Shown here piece by piece: positions 24,139 through 24,560 of a stretch of 24,560 bases of DNA. This DNA comes from Thermoplasmata archaeon (GTDB taxonomy: Archaea; Thermoplasmatota; Thermoplasmata; Lutacidiplasmatales; UBA184). The stretch covers positions 1-24,560 of the forward strand of contig JASHYB010000085.1 of assembly GCA_030043255.1 (NCBI GenBank), given 5' to 3'. The notes under the pieces are model-generated. The model searched no databases. It worked only from the letters and a program-made list of their open reading frames with translations, and was not told the origin of the DNA. Position 1 is the stretch's first letter. Each line of letters opens with the position of its first letter. The translations under genes were made by a program, and so were the position numbers.

Positions 24139-24560
24139 TCAGGTCGCCCCGGGCGGCGGAGACGGCGAGGAGGGGCTGGAGGCGTCCGGGGCCGAGGTCC
24201 CGCCGCTCGCACCGGGCGGGATCGTCGCGCTGCCGGTCGGGTCGAACGGACGGGGCGGTCCGCGCGGGGGCCGGCGCCGCCGGCCGATCACGGCCACGAC
24301 CGCCAGCAGCAGCGCCACGCCGACCGCCGCGAGGACGACGTAGAGCAGGTAGTCCGGCGGCGCGACGGAACCGGTGACCACCTTGACCCCCGACGGCACC
24401 GGGACCGAGCGGAGGGAGGACCCGAGCTCCGTCAGCTCCAGCTCGCGGATCGGCTCGGTGCTGTTGCCGCCGGTCGGGGCGACGGCGTAGACCACGATCG
24501 AGCTGCCGGCCTGGACCAGGCCGTAGCTGACGACGCCCGCGAGCGGGATGGAGGTGAGGT
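24139..24560 (-). CDS. Tail-anchored surface protein (N-terminus beyond window)
   Basis: Only the last 140 or so residues are in the window, and the frame is open to the edge. The visible part has a beta-rich extracellular segment (including SYGLVQAGSSIVVYAVAPTGGNSTEP and LELTELGSSLRSVPVPSGVKVV). A membrane helix follows (YLLYVVLAAVGVALLLAVVAVI), then RRRRPPRGPPRP and a Pro/Ser-rich tail. The C-terminal layout is the same as in the two kelch/PKD proteins. It is upstream of and probably co-transcribed with the gene at 22042-24135. Family not recognised from this fragment. Confidence 0.75.
   Translation of the reverse strand, partial: LTSIPLAGVVSYGLVQAGSSIVVYAVAPTGGNSTEPIRELELTELGSSLRSVPVPSGVKVVTGSVAPPDYLLYVVLAAVGVALLLAVVAVIGRRRRPPRGPPRPFDPTGSATIPPGASGGTSAPDASSPSSPSPPPGAT

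Overview
The window looks like chromosomal DNA from a very GC-rich archaeon, most likely a Thermoplasmatota lineage (inference). Four things point there. Many genes start with ATG or GTG about 23-33 bases downstream of an AT-rich TATA-like box (often GTTAT), with no Shine-Dalgarno sequence, which is the leaderless archaeal pattern. There is a thermopsin (acid peptidase) gene. There is a vapB antitoxin of the archaeal UPF0330/DUF217 type. There are several very large, sequon-rich secreted or membrane-anchored beta-propeller, PKD and beta-helix proteins. No rRNA, tRNA, CRISPR array, transposase or phage gene was found.

Layout. 1-2156 (minus): a wHTH-STAND ATPase-TPR regulator, cut by the window edge. 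It diverges from a small operon (2248-2828) holding a cysteine-cluster protein and a coupled 69-aa ORF, closed by a strong hairpin plus T-tract at 2864-2906. The divergent promoter region carries a TTTGTACAAA palindrome. 3060-3683 (minus): a TMEM165/GDT1-type transporter with an altered first motif. 3906-4139 (plus): a small zinc-ribbon protein. 4162-6953 (minus): tldD-tldE, overlapping by 4 bases. 7063-7506 (plus): a VOC/glyoxalase-fold protein. 7513-8478 (minus): a branched-chain aminotransferase.

From 8657 on, the window is mostly cell-surface genes. There is a kelch/PKD/transmembrane protein (8657-11161, minus). Next comes a 1225-aa beta-propeller protein with five tandem C-terminal repeats (11464-15141, plus). 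A thermopsin-beta-helix fusion follows, with three repeats of the same kind (17324-20824, plus). A second kelch/PKD/transmembrane protein (22042-24135, minus) lies 3 bases downstream of another tail-anchored protein that runs off the end (24139-24560). Between the two plus-strand giants is an 860-base non-coding stretch, a small two-helix membrane protein and a vapBC toxin-antitoxin pair, with codon use and short palindromes unlike the flanks. Behind the thermopsin gene is a two-gene operon: an unknown 108-aa protein and an ATP-grasp ligase resembling DcsG.

How it fits together (inference): the right two-thirds looks like an extracellular-protein locus. A secreted peptidase and propeller proteins share a repeat module, and propeller/PKD proteins are held in the membrane by a C-terminal helix followed by a basic, proline-rich tail. 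The left third is housekeeping and regulatory genes.
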